Source: Phycomyces blakesleeanus NRRL 1555(-)
Taxonomy: Eukaryota; Mucoromycota; Mucoromycetes; Mucorales; Phycomycetaceae
DNA: 64,000 nucleotides
Direction of reading: 5' to 3'
NCBI RefSeq assembly: GCF_001638985.1
Contig: NW_017265146.1
Location: forward strand, 186,001 to 250,000
Shown here: positions 49,910 through 60,267 of the stretch, piece by piece
Layout of the letters: each line of letters begins with the position of its first letter
Position numbering within the stretch: position 1 is the first letter of the stretch
The notes under the pieces: generated by a model
Seen by the model: only the letters and a program-made list of their open reading frames with translations
Database searches by the model: none
Told to the model about the DNA's origin: nothing
Made by a program: the position numbers and the translations under genes

Positions 49910-50611
49910 TAATATATGTATATGTATATATATATATATAATGTATTTATATGAATTGACTTTGTGCTTAATTACTTTCAATCCTATGTGTTGCAAACTA
50001 TACACCAACTTTTATTTTTAATATATAAACAAAGGGGAGGGAAGGAAGGGGGTGGGCGCGCGCCTGTCTAGATGCCCTACACTGTGCTTATAATGAACGT
50101 ATGATATGTAGTCTTTAGGAAAAATTGGTTGCCGATCCGGTTGATAACAAAACTAGCTGTCTAAAGATGCTAATATAAAATATACGCGTAGCACACACTC
50201 ATACGATACTTCTTTGCGAGGACAAAACAGATTGGCTGCTAAACCACCCGTATTTATAAACCAACCAAACCTATCCAAACGTGTTAATAAGATCCCCGCC
50301 ACAGCCATGACCACCCTGTTTCTGCTGCTTGTCACGTTGTTTGTCTTTCGCTTCCTCAAGCGGAGAGAGAATACCCAAAAGCCGTAACACATCCAATGCT
50401 CACATTGACAATGTCGCCTTAAAGTCCACTGTCCTTTCCTTTCCTATAATTTTATTTTATTTTATTATCTTTTTCTTTTTCTCTCTCTCTTGTCTTTCTT
50501 TTTGCTATAAATATATACACACACACATACATATATATATATATCTACTCTTTGTTTTTTTTTTTGCTTTATTACTCTCATTACCGTCATTATTATTCTT
50601 ACCATATCCTC
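49910..50611. other. Spacer upstream of the PX-protein gene
   Basis: 3' flank of the hydrolase and 5' region of the Ypt35-like gene. The stretch 50090-50430 is unusually complex and GC-richer for this genome and includes a 26-codon frame at 50307-50387. The rest is AT and CT simple sequence. Confidence 0.5.
50307..50387 (+). CDS. Possible 26-residue membrane micropeptide or upstream ORF
   Basis: ATG in a good context (CAGCCATGA) opens a 26-codon frame: MTTLFLLLVTLFVFRFLKRR, then ENTQKP. It looks like one transmembrane helix followed by a basic cytosolic end. It lies 225 bp upstream of the PX-protein start on the same strand, so it may be an upstream ORF in that transcript or an independent tiny gene. 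Local base composition is more GC-rich than the spacer. A chance frame cannot be excluded. Confidence 0.3.
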   Translation: MTTLFLLLVTLFVFRFLKRRENTQKP

Positions 50612-52601
50612 ATGAACGTACTTGACCAACAAAAAGATATTGGTGCACTCCTTGAAGTGTGCCAAACCCAATGGGAGACATTGCAATCACACGGAAAATA
50701 TGCTGTCGATGAGTCCATTCGTCAATGTAGCCGAGATTTACACGAAGGAATCAAACTCCTAGTCAATCTACAAGACGAATTAGACGAGGTTGGTCAGGAG
50801 GAGGTGGATTCAGCTTGGCTAGGTCGATACTCATTTACTATGGAAGAAGTTCAGAAGAGATTACAAAGTGCAATGGGTGAGACATTAATACAAAGAAAAA
50901 TAAAGATAAAACGAAAAAAAAGTCAGTAACAAACCTGTCCCCAATCTTTACCAATTCAATCGCAGATATGGCCACGACAGCAAGCTCCACGCCTGGTCTT
51001 ACCAAACATCTGAAACAACCACATGGTCAGCCCACCAAAGATACTGTTATTGAAGAACAAACATGTTATGTAAAGGCAGTTCCAATGGTAACCCAGTCTG
51101 CACCGCTAAAGTTACCAGGACAACTATCCAGCTCACTCCGGTCGACATCCTCATCGAGTCAAAATACATGCTTGTTGAACAGCAGTATATCCGAAGAGGA
51201 CGAAGACGAAGACGAGGATGACGATTACAATGACGAAGACTCTTACACACAAGATACCCCCAAAAATAGTCAAGAGGCTCTTGTTCCAGCACCAAGGTTC
51301 ACAATTTCATCTCCAGAGAAGCAATTCGTCGGATACCCATTTCTAAATCGAGTTTCCGAGCCGGTTCTGGAGGACATGGACCAAGAGATTAATAATTATG
51401 GCTCGAGTCCACTAGAATCCAAGCAATTTGACAACGACTATCAGCAATATTCTTCTGCCATTTCACTTCCCAAAATCCCAAAATCCAATAGCAGTGTGAG
51501 TATGTATTCTCTTCCGCCGAGATTTATAGATTCGCCTGCCCGCCAAGAAAATTACAACATTCAACCGCCGGTTTTTCCTACGGCCTCTGAAAGCACCGAG
51601 AGATCATTTGGCAGACGGTCCCTGACGGTAAATCTTCAATTTATATTTTGAGTAACCAGAGCAGCCAGAAAGAGGTTATCTGGCAGATGGAATTTGTATG
51701 CACATAATACAGAAGTATTAAGTATATTGGTTGGCTTTTTTTCTCTATTATTTATTTCATTTATTTAGATTGAAGAATTTCCTGAATTAAAGGTCGATAC
51801 CGAGCGACGATCTAAACTGCTGATTCCTCTGCTCAAATCAAAGAACTCCTCAAGATCTACTCCGTTGCCAGGTGCTCCTGCTCGTATAAACTTTTACAAA
51901 AATGATGAAAATAGTGATAGTAAAGACAATGAAATCTTTGCTTCTGATGCAATCGTCAACCATCCTCTCCGGATAGGTATCGGGTGAGTTAATTGTTCAT
52001 TTATCCAGTTATATATTAACATCATCAGCTGTTAAGAAAAAACAACAATAAAAATAAAAGAAGCATATATATATTTAAAGTTGGTTTAAACTTGTGATCT
52101 AATACATAAAAAAATTGATAGTTATGGAAGCTACATTTGCTACAGCTGTACCGTTCTGAGCAACAAGGTAAACATAATACTTTCTTGGCTTATTCTCCGC
52201 GTTTCATTCTTTACTCACAAAATAGAATTCCACACTTTTATGTTTGTATATATTTGTATACACCTATAGGGAGCATCCATCATTGTGCGAAAACGGTACT
52301 CTGATTTTGTTGATCTTAGAGAAGAACTTATCAAAAAATACCCAAAAATGAAGAAGAACATACCAAAATTACCTCCAAAAAAGGTTGTTGGTAAGTCTAT
52401 TGATTAATTAATTGATTATTCAATTGGTGGGGGGTTTATTCGTAAATAACTAACTGAAAGGCGTATTCCAACCAAACAGGAAATTTCACTCCAGTATTTG
52501 TGGAGCATCGAAGACGTGACCTTGAGTACTTTTTCAAATATGTTGTATTACATCCAAGCTTAGGCAATAGTTCTATTGTAAAGCATTGGATCGCTCCCTA
52601 A
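50612..52601 (+). CDS. YPT35: Ypt35-like PX-domain protein
   Basis: Endosomal/vacuolar PX protein; yeast Ypt35 recruits Vps13 to endosomes and the vacuole. Exons 50612-50876, 50966-51627, 51769-51983, 52122-52167, 52270-52390 and 52480-52601 give 476 residues, much longer than yeast Ypt35 because of a ~300-residue N-terminal part. Residues 1-88 are helical (ESIRQCSRDLHEGIKLLVNL); the middle is Ser-rich with an acidic run. The PX domain is at the C-terminus (about 355-476): YICYSCTVLSNKGASIIVRK, RYSDFVDLREELIKKYP (lipid-binding RYSDF), IPKLPPKKVVGNF and RRRDLEYFFKYVVLHPSLG. An in-frame ATG 60 nt upstream gives a Tyr/His-rich, unlikely leader, so 50612 was chosen. Orthology to Ypt35 is probable, not certain. 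Confidence 0.85.
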
Positions 52602-52981
52602 ATGTCCTTAATATCTTTCTTTTATTAATCTTTAGTTTTTGTTATATTTTATTTGCGTTTTTTTTTATTTATTTTTTTTCTTAAAAAAATATCCCATCAT
52701 ATACTTTATTACTACTTTATGTATATATATATATATATTTATTTAGAATAAATTCTTTAAAGAGAACCATTGGTTTATATGTATTGTTATCATATATAGT
52801 ATGTATATACAGAAAGAATATAATACATTATAAATACGCACAGATTTCTGTACATATTCATTTGTCCATTCACTCGAAGCTGTCTGCCCTACAATCGTTG
52901 ACCGCTAGTCTCACGTGACCAAAAATCCAAACAGTCAACTAGCTAAAAAGGAGGATAGTATTTTCTTTCATCATTGACACC
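52602..52981. other. Short intergenic promoter/terminator region
   Basis: Separates two plus-strand genes. AT-rich, no gene. The ALY/REF promoter must lie within these 380 bp or overlap the upstream 3' UTR. Confidence 0.6.
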
Positions 52982-54417
52982 ATGGCCTCGATGATGGATC
53001 TAGATTCGTCTCTTGACGATATTATCAAGCACAAAAAGGGAGGGAGAGGAGACTATAAGAAAAACACCCCCAAAACAAACAAACATCCTCAACAAGGTAC
53101 CCCTCAGACTGCTAGACGTGCTGGTGTGCGAACCAAGGTCCCGATCAACACCAAGAAGAGCATATTTAAGCCCACCCAACGTGCACCCGCAAAAGTGGTA
53201 AGAATTACCTACAAAAAACAAAACAAAAAAACACGTAGATTTCTAGTGATTAAGATTCACTCTAAATAGACACCTAGCAAGCCACTCTTCACATCGAAAT
53301 CCTTTACCACGACAGCACCCAAGATTGACCCTTCTGCTATCGTCATCACCAAATCCGTTGCTACCATACCTATCTCTGGTTCGCCCACACGTACACCAGG
53401 CCGTTTCCAAGGTCGGTTAGGTAAACAGCCTTCTCAAGGACGCCAACAGCAGCAGCAAAAGCAACAGCAACAGCAACAGCAACAGCAACGTGAGCCAGAT
53501 GTCGATATTCGTCAGCGAGCACCTCCATCACCACCACCTGTTGTGGAGCGAAGGCCTTTGTACCAGCCAAGATCTGAGGATAGAAACTTTTCCATCAGAG
53601 GTTTGTCGCATGCCAACACCCCATCCTCGGGTATGTCAATCCGAGGCGAGTCTGGTCCTTCCATAGTATTAATCAGTAACCTTGACCCTGAGGCCAATAC
53701 TGAGGACGTGAGAGTAAGTAAAATTTTATTTTTATATATATACATATCACTTGTTTGGGACTATTGTATACATATAATGGAATATTGGTTATATTGGTTA
53801 TATTTTCGCTAAATTTGACGATTACTTAATGTACTTGTGTATCTATTTTAGACTGCTTGTTTGCAGTTTGGCCCAGTTCTTCGCTGTGAGGTCCTGACCG
53901 ATCGTATGGGTCGCTCTTTTGGAGAAGCCGAGGTGGAATATTCAACAAAGACTGCGGCACTAGACTGCATTGCACAGATGGACAACGAAGTAGCAGATGG
54001 TAAAAAAAAAAGACTACTTTTCTTTTCCTTCGAATGATACGGGAGGATATTGGTTCAGTAGTATTAAGCAAGGTTTCTATGTGTAATTTTTTTAGGGCGT
54101 GTGTTGCGTGTTATCTTGAGAAACAAACAAGCTGGAACACCCGCTCCTGTTCAGTCTACATTTGCTGCCCAGACTGTCCGGTCAACTATTGCACCTACTC
54201 GTTCTGGATACACCTCTGCCCCGTAAGTAGACTATTCTTATTTTATTTTAGTGATAATGTAGTATTTGCTTTATTATACGATAAATACTAATGTATAATA
54301 TGTTGTTGCTGTGATATAAGATCTTCGGGAAAATTGTATTCTGACCAAATGATCCCCACTGGCCCTGCATCAAATGCCGCACCAAACTATGCTCGTTACC
54401 CTGCGCGTCGTTACTAA
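52982..54417 (+). CDS. ALY/REF (Yra1) family mRNA export adaptor
   Basis: TREX-associated RNA-binding adaptor that couples transcription and splicing to Mex67/NXF1-mediated export. Exons 52982-53197, 53270-53713, 53852-53999, 54096-54222 and 54321-54417 give 294 residues. The N-terminus begins MASMMDLDSSLDDIIKHKK, the UAP56-binding motif type (LDDIIK), followed by a Lys/Arg-rich arm and a Gln run. One RRM spans about residues 204-280: IVLISNLDPEANTEDV (RNP2 region), LRCEVLTDRMGRSFGEAEVE (RNP1 region) and LRVILRN. The C-terminus is Ser/Thr/Pro/Tyr-rich and ends YARYPARRY; a C-terminal copy of the LDDIIK motif, found in many ALY proteins, is not seen. ALY/REF is the best call; other REF/Mlo3-like proteins are alternatives. 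Confidence 0.88.
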
Positions 54418-54960
54418 GAAGAAGAGCTCGCATTTTCTCTTTCTCTTTCTTTTTTTTTCTTTCGTTTTAACTGGATTATTAAACAATACCAGATCCAAGG
54501 TGTGTTTCATTTGTAAGAGAAAATAATAAAATAAAATATAATATAATAAGTAAAAACAGCAGCAACCATAAATAAGCATTTTTTTTAAAAAATAAATAAA
54601 TAAATCAATAAATCAATCAATCAACCAGTATATATATATATAGCAAGCAAGACTTTTGTTGCCTGTTTTGCCTATTAGAAATTCATGAAACATTTAATAC
54701 ACTTCTTTCAATAAAGAAAATACTATTGGATCGACGAGTACAATTCTATACATATTTAGGCTATAAGAAAAGAATAATACAGACCAAACACAGTAGACAT
54801 CATTTTTATTCATATATTTCATGAAATCCTCAACTGCATCTTTCATATGTGACTCCTTTTTTTAAGGTTTTACCATACTGGTGATATCTAACATCCTAAA
54901 CTGGCTTTTCTTAAGAAAGAAAGAACGTTGGCTTTATAGTATATTCTCTTGTTTGTTCAT
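54418..54960. other. Intergenic, no gene seen
   Basis: 3' flank of the ALY/REF gene and promoter of PCID2. AT-rich, with AAATC/AATC and TA tracts. Confidence 0.6.
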
Positions 54961-57024
54961 ATGTCAACTGTCGAGACTTTCTCAGAACAAGTTCGCCTGG
55001 CCGCCACAACCCACAATGCAGGCTTATTCTCCGACCTATTTCAACTAGAAGAGTATAATCCAGGCGTAATCGCTCTTCAAAAAGATCTCTATAATGCAAG
55101 ACATCGTTTACAAGCGAGATGACAAAACGGATTAGCTTATGCATGTGAATGACCATAGATAGACACAGTTCGCTGTGAGTCGATCGTTAATCGAGTATTG
55201 GAAGACCAATCGTCAGCTCTATCCGAATTTGTGTGTGCCTATCTTGTAGTCCTCAGAAATCTAAAGGACCCATCTATAATTGACGTGTATGATCATTATG
55301 CCAACTTTTACAGGTAATTTATAAAATACTATTTTTTATATAAATCTTGGCATCATTCATGGCTTTGGCTTAGTTTAAGCTTACACTCCTAAAAACCAAA
55401 AAAAAACAAGCACTCTTGTACCTGTCTTCAATGGAGCAGATACATTCTATCAAGTATCACTTGTAAGAAGATTATCAAGTGAACTTGTTTCACTAGCATT
55501 CCTTGTAAGTGTATATAAAGAATAAATAATATCCAATTAAATACATCTCGTATTTTTTTTAAAAAAGGCAGATAATCATGAGAATCTGAAAGGCAAGGCA
55601 AGAAAGACAAACAGCGCTGCCAGATTGCTGTCCAAAATATTCAACATCATGTTGGCTGACAGGTAAGTCTATAGAATATTATAATAACCAATTTTTTTTC
55701 ATAGTAACAAGACTAATAAAATGTCTAATTATTTACAAAGAGCACCAATGGAAGAATCCAAGCGACAGGGAATATTCCATATCACTAACCTCGCCTTCAA
55801 AGCCTATTTCAAAGCAAGTTTTAGATATTAAAGAAATGAAATGAAATGATATAAAATAATACATATATATATATTAAAGATTACTGACCATCCTTCTTTT
55901 TACAGCTTGACTCAATTCGATTATGCCAGACATTGATATCCAATATAAGAACAGGAAATGTCAATATTGATATATATCCTATAGCCCAACAAGTCACATA
56001 TCGATATTATCTTGGGCGCTACTATCTATATTCTAATCTACTTCGAAAAGTATGTTATTCAAATCAATTGCTTTATTGTATATTATCTTCTTTATTCATC
56101 ATTTATTTTAGGCAGATGAGTGTTTGTCATTTGCATTCGATAAATGCACATTCCAGCAATGGAATAACAAGAGGTAGTCTTACACAGTTCAATGCTACAT
56201 TTAATTATCAAAAAAAAACCATATAATGGATCTATGTTTTTCTCTCTTTAGATTGATCCTTAAATTTCTTATCCCTTGTCGCATTATTCTGGGAAAATTT
56301 CCATCTATGCAACTATTGACAAAATATCAACTTGTCATACCCTTTGCTGGTTTAATACAAACATTAAAGAGTGGAAACTTGTATGAATATCTCAACCATC
56401 TCGACGTTCATTTTGGGTTCTTTTACAAAACATTTACATACGTAATGCTACGAGAACGAGGAACAGTATTGGTATGGACATGCTTACTCAGGAGATTGTA
56501 AGTTTATTATTGATTTTGATCAAATAGAAACCCATAGCCTATTGCTTTTCTTTCTCCTAGTCTAATGAAGCACTCTTACATTTCGTATTATTCTGTTTAC
56601 CTTCCTGACCAGATCTCAGATTGTGGTGGCCGAAAGAAATGTAATGACTTTTGATCACTGTCATTTGGCCCTTTCCAAATCAACCCAAGATCCAACGTTA
56701 GATATGCAAGACACTGAATCTATTCTCGTTTCTCTCGTAAGCCAGGTAATACTAATACTAATAATAATAATAATAATAATAATCAAATGTACCAAAATAA
56801 TAATTTGCTTTAAACAAATATAGAGGTACATCCGTGGCTATCTCTACCACCAGAAAAGATTGCTTGTTCTCAGTAAAACAGCTCCATTTCCACCTATCAG
56901 TGCCATCCGTGTTTATACCGAAAAATATGATGACCAAAAGGCAGAAAATCACCTTAGTAACGTTCCGTCAGGTCCCACCGAAGAAGTCCAAGAAATGGTT
57001 TCTGGAATGGGGGATGGTTATTAA
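54961..57024 (+). CDS. PCID2: PCI-domain protein, TREX-2 subunit (PCID2/Thp1)
   Basis: Partner of Sac3/GANP in the nuclear-pore TREX-2 complex for mRNA export. Exons 54961-55095, 55159-55313, 55411-55504, 55568-55662, 55741-55813, 55906-56049, 56112-56173, 56252-56497, 56613-56745 and 56824-57024 give 445 residues, the usual family length. Characteristic segments are AFKAYFKLDSIRLCQTLISN, AQQVTYRYYLGRYYLYS, ADECLSFAFDKC, NKRLILKFLIPCRIILGKFP and the winged-helix end YIRGYLYHQKRLLVLSKTAP with FPPIS. Intron 5 has a GC donor (GCAAGT); intron 1 probably also does (GCAAGA), giving DLYN|IDTVRC, although a GTTTAC donor with a different acceptor also keeps frame. The body of the gene is secure; the first junction is tentative. 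Confidence 0.9.
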
Positions 57025-57121
57025 AAGTCCAGTACCGTAAATATAATGACTTATTAAACCTTTTTCTTATATATATAAAATGTTTATACAGAACCTTGTA
57101 AACCAAATGAGAAGTTATATA

Positions 57122-57155
57122 CAGTGAGGGGCAAAAAGAATCGCCTTTTTTTAAG
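57122..57155 (+). repeat. Left terminal inverted repeat of the Tc1-like element
   Basis: Pairs with 58437-58470. Reads inward from the TA dinucleotide at 57120-57121. Confidence 0.93.
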
Positions 57156-57292
57156 ATCCCGATTGTTCTCCAAAATATATCTATTTTTCATGCTTAAAGA
57201 AAAGAAGCAAATACAGCACTTACAGCTCCCAAACTACTTCAGATTAAAGTTGAAAGCACTTATTTTTATTATATTAGAGAAGAGTCTTTATT

Positions 57293-58374
57293 TTAGTACT
57301 TGGTATTATGACCATTTGCATCTATTACAGCTTGCCATCTTCTCTTCATGCTCCGGACCAAACTTTGCAAATACTTCTGGGGGATTAACTTCCATTCCCT
57401 AATTACGACATGTCTCAAATGGTAAACGCTATACAGGTTATATCTGTTCATACGTACTCTACGCTTGAGATATGCCCAGAGATGCTCAATTGGATTCAAG
57501 TCTGGACCTTGAGGTGGCCAGCTGCCCAAAAGTTTTACCTTGTTTTTTTTCTTCCATTCCCTTGTCAGCGCACCCACATGGCAGCTAGCGTTATCCTCTT
57601 GTAGTCGAAATCTTCTCCAGCTATCTTTCTCTTTGAATGCCTTTAAAGAAGGGAGGTAGACTCTTTCCAAGGTTGCAACATACTTTTTGGAATCGATATT
57701 TCCAGGCACGACATTTACAACTCCGACAGTCTTTCCAAAGAAGCACCCCCGGACCATAATGGAGCCACCTCCAGACTTCACAGTTGGTGAGACGAAGTTG
57801 GGCTTAAAGCCCTTGCCGTTTGGCCTGCGAATGCACCGGCGCCTATCACTTCCGTGGAGCTGGATCTTTGACTCATCAGACCAGATAACTGAATTCCAAT
57901 CTGTCGTTTTCCAGTACAGATGTTCCTTAGACCATTGCAATCTCTTTTTACGATTGATTTCCAAAATCTTTGGTTTCGGAATCATCTTTTGAGAGTATAT
58001 TCCAGCCTTGCGAAGAAACTTTCTCAAAGTCTTTACAGAAACTGGTGTGGACAAGGTTTTAGCAATGGTACTCATTCGCTGTGTTGGATCACGACTGATC
58101 TGAAGCTTGATTCCTTTTTTGTCTCTCTCTCATTTAACTTTAAAGGTCTACCAGGTCGTGGTGCAGCCATATGCGAGCCAGTTTTTTTGTAGCGCTGAAG
58201 AACACGCTTCACCACGTCTTTGCTTACGCCTACTTTTTTGACAATGTCAACCTGACTAGTGTCATTCTTAACACTCTCATGGACAATGATTGCACAAGTT
58301 GTATTATCAGTGTTTTTATGTCCATTGGTGGAAACATTAGTAATCTTTTTTGTGCATTCGGTTTGATTCTTCAT
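57293..58374 (-). pseudogene. Tc1-like transposase with one frameshift
   Basis: Cut-and-paste DDE transposase. The N-terminal frame (58374-58072) has the paired-type helix-turn-helix with SQVDIVKKVGVSKDVVKRVL and a GRPxK motif (PRPGRPLKLNER). The catalytic frame continues to 57293: first Asp in VIWSDESKIQL, second Asp in LQEDNASCH, Glu in PDLNPIEHLWAYLKRR. I count 35 residues between the last Asp and the Glu, one more than canonical Tc1 DD34E. The frames meet at a six-A run (58115-58120, T on the plus strand); one more A would make a single frame of about 360 residues, the normal size. As read here it is inactive, by a single homopolymer indel. Confidence 0.9.
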
Positions 58375-58436
58375 TTCATAAAATGTTAATTTAAGAGAAA
58401 AGGAGAGAGACTATTACGTTTGCTGTTTTCGGCATT

Positions 58437-58470
58437 TTTAAAAAAAGGCGATTCTTTTTGCCCCTCACTA
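58437..58470 (-). repeat. Right terminal inverted repeat of the Tc1-like element
   Basis: Inverted partner of 57122-57155, followed by TA at 58471-58472 within a TA run. Confidence 0.93.
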
Positions 58471-58540
58471 TATATATATATATGCGATAGGTGCTCACGG
58501 AATCCTTTATTGATATAAAATTTCCTAGATGGATTTATGA

Positions 58541-58917
58541 CATTCACCAGCGTACGAGAGAATTGTCGAGGGAATTGCATTGAGGAAATTGAACCATGTT
58601 ATACAAGATCCCGATTGTTATTCGGCATCTGTTTCTTAATTCTTTACTAAAATACTCTGCCCATTTTTATTTTTTTGTTAATTATTTGTTTCATTTTGGC
58701 TATAGAGAATGAGCTTTATACAGTATTTTTGTTTAGTAAATCCTTTTTTGTAACTAGAGCCCTTTTTTTTTTAGAAATTTCGTCAATTCTCTCGACAATT
58801 ACACGGTGTTTTTGACCATGTAATTGTCTAGGGAATTGACAAATATATCCATTCGGAATCGAATAAATTACTATGAAAAATAATTTTTCTTTCAATTCCC
58901 TCGTACGCTGGTGAATG
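58541..58917. mobile_element. MITE-like non-autonomous inverted-repeat element
   Basis: About 377 bp bounded by 25-bp inverted repeats with one mismatch: left CATTCACCAGCGTACGA then GAGAATTG; right, read inward, the same 17 bases then GGGAATTG. No coding capacity. Inside is a second, larger palindrome (58782-58840), and further copies of the (G)AATTG(T)CGAGGGAATTG theme next to the left end. No target-site duplication is obvious in the flanks (TTATGA left, GCATTG right), so the transposon family cannot be assigned. Confidence 0.75.
58782..58840. repeat. Long imperfect hairpin inside the MITE-like element
   Basis: Arms of 26 bp: GTCAATTCTCTCGACAATTA plus CACGGT, and its inverted copy with three substitutions, separated by a 7-nt loop (GTTTTTG). 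It can fold as an extended stem-loop on either strand. Confidence 0.88.
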
Positions 58918-58927
58918 GCATTGAATG

Positions 58928-59077
58928 CTACTGCTGCAGATGCTCTAAGATTGCTGATTTAAATGTATCAGGAACGGCAGAGGGTTTGTTTAGGTTAAGT
59001 TTTCGTAGTCCATGTGGCTTGACTGATTTTATTACTTCTGATCCAATATAAGCATTTTCCCTAGATAGCTCAAGTTC
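58928..59077 (-). pseudogene. Orphan C-terminal coding fragment
   Basis: About 49 codons ending in TAG: ELELSRENAYIGSEVIKSVK, PHGLRKLNLNKPSAVPDTFK and SAILEHLQQ. Composition looks coding and an acceptor-like TTTAAAG precedes it. No matching upstream exon was found in the following 1.2 kb, and the MITE-like element abuts its 3' side. Probably a gene remnant; the family is unknown. Confidence 0.35.
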
Positions 59078-59079
59078 CT

Positions 59080-60267
59080 TTAAAGAAAGACATCAATACG
59101 CAATTGTATTGAATTGTAATCAGGAACGACCGTTATATAAAAAAAGTAGATAAACTAATTAAGGGTAATATGTGAATAATTTTGTTAGATTATAGTGCTT
59201 TAAACAATATATTCCGCCAAGGATGGTCAAGTCCATTACTCGGAGAGTTGGGCATTTTACAACAGATTAGTAAAACCACTATAAGTCTTGGATTTCAATT
59301 CTTAATGAAGGCTTCGATAAATTATTTTTAACCAAGCATGCATATACGATCACAAAGTTGTATATTTCTAGACTTTTATGCTCTTAAGATATGTAAAGAA
59401 AAACGAATAATAAAATAGTTAGTTTACCAACCATAACCTTTTTAATTTTATTTCTAATTTCAATTTTTTTATAGATGTGTTTCGATAATCTAAGGACTTT
59501 TTTTTAGATTACTCCATAATACTAAAGAACAAATGCTTCAAAGACCTTTATTGATTTGTTTACAGCCTAATTTTTTGACGATTATATTGACGATATATAG
59601 CATAAGCATGTAATGCAAGTAGCAATGGTATCAATAATGTATTGTAGATATTCTTATTATACATGTTTGAATATCAGCCAAGATATAATATTTTCTTATC
59701 GATTATTAACATACATATATATATCGGATTTAACTTTTGTTTCTTTCAAAGACGCAAGTTCTATTTTTATCAAACGCAATTATCAAATACACGCATTTAT
59801 AATAAGAAACCCCCTAAGAAAAAAAAAGGGCATAATCTTATGTAAAGTCAAATGATAAATATCCGTTTCAAAGACTCGGTGTTTGGGTTTGTAAGGACTT
59901 TTTATGCCAAATGTACGTTTTTTTTCTTAGCATTGATATAAAAGATATAATTACCGTTGTTATCTACACAAAACAGTTAACTGGAGTAAACCCACAGACA
60001 GGCCAATTTAAACAAATCAGCCTATTTAAAAGAAACAATAATCACAGGGATGAAGTAGGCGTATGATTAATCCTGTCTATCAATATAAGGGCAGATAGAA
60101 AAAAAAATAGTCTTTTGGACTGTTCATTATTTTTCTATTTTTTTCCCTAGTTCTTTTTTTTTTTTTTTTAAAAAAAATTCACTTTTTCTTTTCTCAAAAT
60201 CAAACAAATTCAAATTCAATAAAAAAGCAGTTGGCATAGAAGGCGCATCGAATAAAAGGAGGAAAAC
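59080..60267. other. Intergenic, no intact gene
   Basis: AT-rich stretch between the orphan fragment and the Gag-like gene. Only short frames are seen, and no LTR-like direct repeats or polymerase motifs. A long T/A run precedes the Gag-like start at 60150-60180. Confidence 0.55.

Larger units (their letters stand above)
57122..58470. mobile_element. Tc1/mariner-type DNA transposon, near-complete
   Basis: A 1349-bp element with ~33-bp terminal inverted repeats (outer sequence AGTGAGGGGCAAAAAGAATC, then GCC and seven T) that match except for the very first base (C left, T right when both are read inward). It is flanked on both sides by TA (57120-57121 and 58471-58472), the expected target duplication. 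It lies about 100 bp downstream of PCID2, so insertion was outside coding sequence. The single transposase gene inside is on the minus strand. The near-identical ends indicate recent activity. Confidence 0.93.

Noticed and set aside
59613..59855. 80-codon plus-strand frame
   Set aside because: AT-rich Tyr/Ile/Ser composition ending in a Lys run; no sign of selection or family.
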